This document shows, piece by piece, positions 61,477 through 64,000 of a DNA stretch of 64,000 nucleotides. The position numbers and the translations under genes are program-made. Source of the stretch: Desulfobulbaceae bacterium (GTDB taxonomy: Bacteria; Desulfobacterota; Desulfobulbia; Desulfobulbales; SURF-16); assembly GCA_020444175.1 (NCBI GenBank), contig JAHLLM010000009.1, forward strand, positions 1 to 64,000, given 5' to 3'. Below the pieces are notes generated by a model that did not search any database, was not told the origin of the DNA, and saw only the letters and a program-made list of their open reading frames with translations. Position 1 is the first letter of the stretch, and every line of letters begins with the position of its first letter.

Positions 61477-62502
61477 ATGCAGAGCAGTGCAGCAGAGACA
61501 GCCCAAATAAAACGGGCAACAAGGCAGAACAAGCTTGAAAATGACGAAAAGGGCTTTGCTCTGGTGGTGGTGATTGTCATCATGCTTCTGATTACCTTTC
61601 TTGCTGCCCAGCTGATTCTCAACGTACGCACTGAACTGCAGGTTGCCTTTAACGACAAATCAAGGGCAGGGGGGCTCGCTCTTGCCCATGCAGGCATTAA
61701 CCTGGGTCTCTTCAGGCTTATTGATAAACCGGTCGAGTACATCAATGAGGATTATGAGATGTTTGCAGAGGGTTATCAATATGAAGTCTTCCTGAAAACA
61801 GGGTATTTCTCCTATTCTGTTGTGAATGAATCTGGTAAAATGGATTTAAATAAATTAAATGAACCACTGTTGAAACTTTTCCTGGAGTACATGGGTCTGG
61901 AAGTAGAAGATCAGGATGTTATAATTGATTCCCTCAAGGATTGGCGGGACAGTGATAACCTGCACCGTGTTAACGGGGCAGAACTTGAGACTTACGAAGA
62001 ACTCACTGATCCCTATATTCCTCGAAATGGTGAAATAAAGGATCCTTCTGAGTTTTTTCTCATCCATGGAACGCAATCTTTGACCGGTCTTTTTAAGGCA
62101 AGTGATGTCTTCACCGTTTACAATAAGAGCGGACTTGTTAATTTCAACAGTCTGCCGCCTTTAATGCTTGATTTTCTGACCGAAGGTGACGAAGAGAAAA
62201 AAGAAGCCTATCGGGAGGCCAAATCCCTCTATGGCAACCTGTCGAGAGAACAGGCAAGTGTCATTCTTGGAGATGAAAGATTTGATCAATGCAAAACAGG
62301 CCTCACCTTCTCTTCCGGAAACAACCGGTTTTACTCCATCATTTCCAAGGGAGAGGCAGACCTTGACGAAGAGACCCTTAATGCCCGCAAAAACGGCGAG
62401 CAGGAAGCGGACAATGCCAGGAGAGCAATTGAGGTAAACGTGCTATTTGAACTACGGGGCAGAAATGTAAACTACTATTCCTGGCAAGAAGGTAGATCCT
62501 GA
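61477..62502 (+). CDS. gspK: Tip pseudopilin GspK
   Basis: A 341-residue large minor pseudopilin. The hydrophobic start KG/FALVVVIVIMLLITFLA lacks Glu at +5, as is usual for GspK, and sits after a 25-residue leader. The SAM-like saposin domains begin near DVIIDSLKDWRDSDNLHRVNGAE, the GspK hallmark. Its TGA overlaps the gspL ATG. Confidence 0.9.
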   Translation: MQSSAAETAQIKRATRQNKLENDEKGFALVVVIVIMLLITFLAAQLILNVRTELQVAFNDKSRAGGLALAHAGINLGLFRLIDKPVEYINEDYEMFAEGYQYEVFLKTGYFSYSVVNESGKMDLNKLNEPLLKLFLEYMGLEVEDQDVIIDSLKDWRDSDNLHRVNGAELETYEELTDPYIPRNGEIKDPSEFFLIHGTQSLTGLFKASDVFTVYNKSGLVNFNSLPPLMLDFLTEGDEEKKEAYREAKSLYGNLSREQASVILGDERFDQCKTGLTFSSGNNRFYSIISKGEADLDEETLNARKNGEQEADNARRAIEVNVLFELRGRNVNYYSWQEGRS

Positions 62503-63644
62503 TGGAAGGTATTGAAATACTTATACGTGAAGACGGCGTATTGGTTGGATCTCCTTTTACCGAAGAAAAAGGTGAGTTTATCCCAAGCCCGGTAACCGAC
62601 CTGGGCAGCAGGCTCGCCAAACTCGCGGCTCCCAAAAATCCATCATCAACATCCATACAGATCTACATCGCCGAAAATCTCCTTTTTTTTAAAAGCCTTA
62701 CGCTTCCACTGCAGACGCCGGATATCAAAGAAGCTGTCAATTTTCAGCTTTCCATGCTCGTTCCTTTTGAAGAGGAAATGCTGCACGGCTACACCACAAC
62801 GCGCACCAAGGAAGCCTACAACATCAGCCTGTATGCCGTGCCGTCCGAAAAAGTAGTGCCCTTTCTTGAGGAAATCGCCGCAGCAGGTTTTCAACTTTCA
62901 GGGCTTTTCCCGGAAAGCCAAAGGTTTGTCACCCAGGTAACCAAACAGCAGGATTGGGGATTGCTGTTGCCAGGTCCATTGCCCAAACTTCTTGTTTTTT
63001 CCGCTAACAGCATACGAGACCGCCTTCTGTGCTACAGTGAACCGTCCAAGGAAGGATTAGCGAGCCTGGGTGGCACTGACCTTATTTATTCTTCTTCTCC
63101 ACAGGAGGAGGATGAATTTGAAAACGCAACCGATCTTCTTGTCGAAAAACCTCTGCATAAAGAATTTAACCTGTTGCCCTCATCATACCGCAGGCCTGAC
63201 TATCTGCGGTATTTAATACTCGGACTGTGCATTCTCAATGTTTTTGCCCTTCTAGCTGTGGCAACGATAAAGGAATACAAGGTAAAATCCCTTTTGACAC
63301 ATCTCGATACCCAGGTTGCCGAAATTTATCCCAAAGTGAAAGAAGTAGAAAAACTGCGGATCGAAGAAAAAGAGCTTTCTGAATCCATTGAGCGCATTGA
63401 AGGTATTGGCCAGAATTTTGACATTATTCGCTTTCTGTCCAAAGTCACTAATGAGCTGCCGCAAAATTCATATCTTGATCAGGTCAGAATGGACAAAAGA
63501 ACAAAAAGTATAAACCTCCAGGGGTACACAGAAGACCTGACTGAGCTGACAAACAATCTGGACAACCTTGATCAGGCGAAATTGAAATCCACCCGACGCC
63601 GCAAAAACAAAACCTACTTCCATGTGGAGATCAGCACTCCATGA
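62502..63644 (+). CDS. gspL: Type II secretion protein GspL (PilM-like)
   Basis: A 380-residue assembly protein: an N-terminal actin-like cytoplasmic domain (about 1-210, with FKSLTLPLQTPDIKEAVNFQ), one membrane helix near YLRYLILGLCILNVFALLAV, and a periplasmic coiled coil and ferredoxin-like domain resembling PilN (LPQNSYLDQVRMDKRTKSIN). It links GspE to GspM. ATGA overlap with the next gene. Confidence 0.86.
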   Translation: MEGIEILIREDGVLVGSPFTEEKGEFIPSPVTDLGSRLAKLAAPKNPSSTSIQIYIAENLLFFKSLTLPLQTPDIKEAVNFQLSMLVPFEEEMLHGYTTTRTKEAYNISLYAVPSEKVVPFLEEIAAAGFQLSGLFPESQRFVTQVTKQQDWGLLLPGPLPKLLVFSANSIRDRLLCYSEPSKEGLASLGGTDLIYSSSPQEEDEFENATDLLVEKPLHKEFNLLPSSYRRPDYLRYLILGLCILNVFALLAVATIKEYKVKSLLTHLDTQVAEIYPKVKEVEKLRIEEKELSESIERIEGIGQNFDIIRFLSKVTNELPQNSYLDQVRMDKRTKSINLQGYTEDLTELTNNLDNLDQAKLKSTRRRKNKTYFHVEISTP

Positions 63645-64000
63645 ACCGGATTATCATGTTCATAAAGGGGCTTGACCGCAAAGTCCTGCTTCTTGCGGTA
63701 GGCGGTCTTCTCCTTGTCCTCAATTTGGGGCGCATGGCATGGGATGCCTATGGAAACCAGCTTGACGAGGCAGAGGCCCAACTTGCTCTGTTGGGCCAGT
63801 ACCAGCAGACGGTAAAAAAACTTCCAAATATCAAGAAAAAAGTAGCCCGCCAGAAACAGAGGGCAGCAAGGCTGAAAAAATTTCTGTTTACGGGGTCTTC
63901 CGAAGAGGAAGTATCCTCGGCCATGCAGATCATGCTCCAGGAGAGGGTGACCAAGGCGGGGCTTGAACCGGAATCCATACGCCCACTGATCAAAGGAGGA
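63641..64000 (+). CDS. gspM: Type II secretion protein GspM-like (partial, runs off the window)
   Basis: The first 120 codons of a gene that continues past the window edge. It starts with a short cytoplasmic stretch, one membrane helix (VLLLAVGGLLLVLNLG), and a coiled coil (QLDEAEAQLALLGQYQQTV and on), then the start of a fold near MQIMLQERVTKAGLEPE. Position after gspL and layout support GspM. The ATG overlaps the gspL stop by 4 nt. Confidence 0.8.
   Translation, partial: MNRIIMFIKGLDRKVLLLAVGGLLLVLNLGRMAWDAYGNQLDEAEAQLALLGQYQQTVKKLPNIKKKVARQKQRAARLKKFLFTGSSEEEVSSAMQIMLQERVTKAGLEPESIRPLIKGG

Overview
The window is chromosomal DNA of a Gram-negative bacterium, most likely an anaerobic member of the Desulfobacterota and possibly Desulfobulbales; this placement is inferred from gene content and order. 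The supporting signs are an F1Fo ATP synthase operon that starts with paired b' and b genes and carries no a or c subunit, a rpsA-sppA-ihf-type run, a NIL-domain ferredoxin, multidomain hybrid kinases, and arsenosugar-type glycosyltransferases. No rRNA, tRNA, CRISPR array, prophage or intact insertion sequence was seen. Almost all of it is densely packed core genome.

Layout. 0.2-3.7 kb: Crp/Fnr regulator, phosphopantetheinyl transferase, CvpA, and two overlapping glycosyltransferase genes of the TIGR04283/TIGR04282 type. 3.8-11.8 kb: UPF0280 protein, then a leftward run parA-parB-pyrK-pyrD-DUF1232-YkgJ-yrfG with a perfect parS site upstream of parA, then an M20 peptidase and a NIL ferredoxin. 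11.9-18.7 kb: EamA transporter, small HEAT-like protein, YciO, IHF/HU, SppA, ribosomal protein S1, NUDIX and HAD enzymes. 18.7-19.25 kb is an unexplained, hairpin-rich intergenic stretch. 19.25-27 kb: flavin oxidoreductase, poly(A) polymerase, bioB-bioF, a hybrid histidine kinase and MutM.

27.2-30.3 kb holds the most unusual gene: a 1051-residue fusion of a radical SAM enzyme, an ArsM-like arsenite methyltransferase domain with its three diagnostic cysteines, and a Cys-rich DUF5714-like domain. 30.6-33.1 kb: rph-tgt-yajC. 33.4-38.2 kb is a compact signalling/ATPase cassette: an HDOD-kinase-receiver protein, a MerR-HTH/MinD-type ATPase fusion, an ExeA-like AAA ATPase and a small basic protein. 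38.3-48 kb: secreted hypothetical protein, U32 tRNA-hydroxylation-type protein, mnmA-mtaB-cinA, recA, alaS. 48.3-54.3 kb: ATP synthase operon b'-b-delta-alpha-gamma-beta-epsilon, ended by a bidirectional terminator shared with a convergent cheX. 55.3-56.7 kb: glutamate synthase small-subunit-type oxidoreductase. 57.2-64 kb: type II secretion operon gspE-F-H-J-I-K-L-M, cut by the window edge.

The genes mostly serve growth and information processing (chromosome partition, pyrimidine synthesis, translation, tRNA modification, energy). The two places that could hold undescribed biology are the radical SAM/ArsM/DUF5714 fusion, perhaps linked to the arsenosugar-type glycosyltransferases 24 kb away, and the HDOD-kinase/MerR-MinD/ExeA-like cassette, which may control placement or assembly of an envelope machine.
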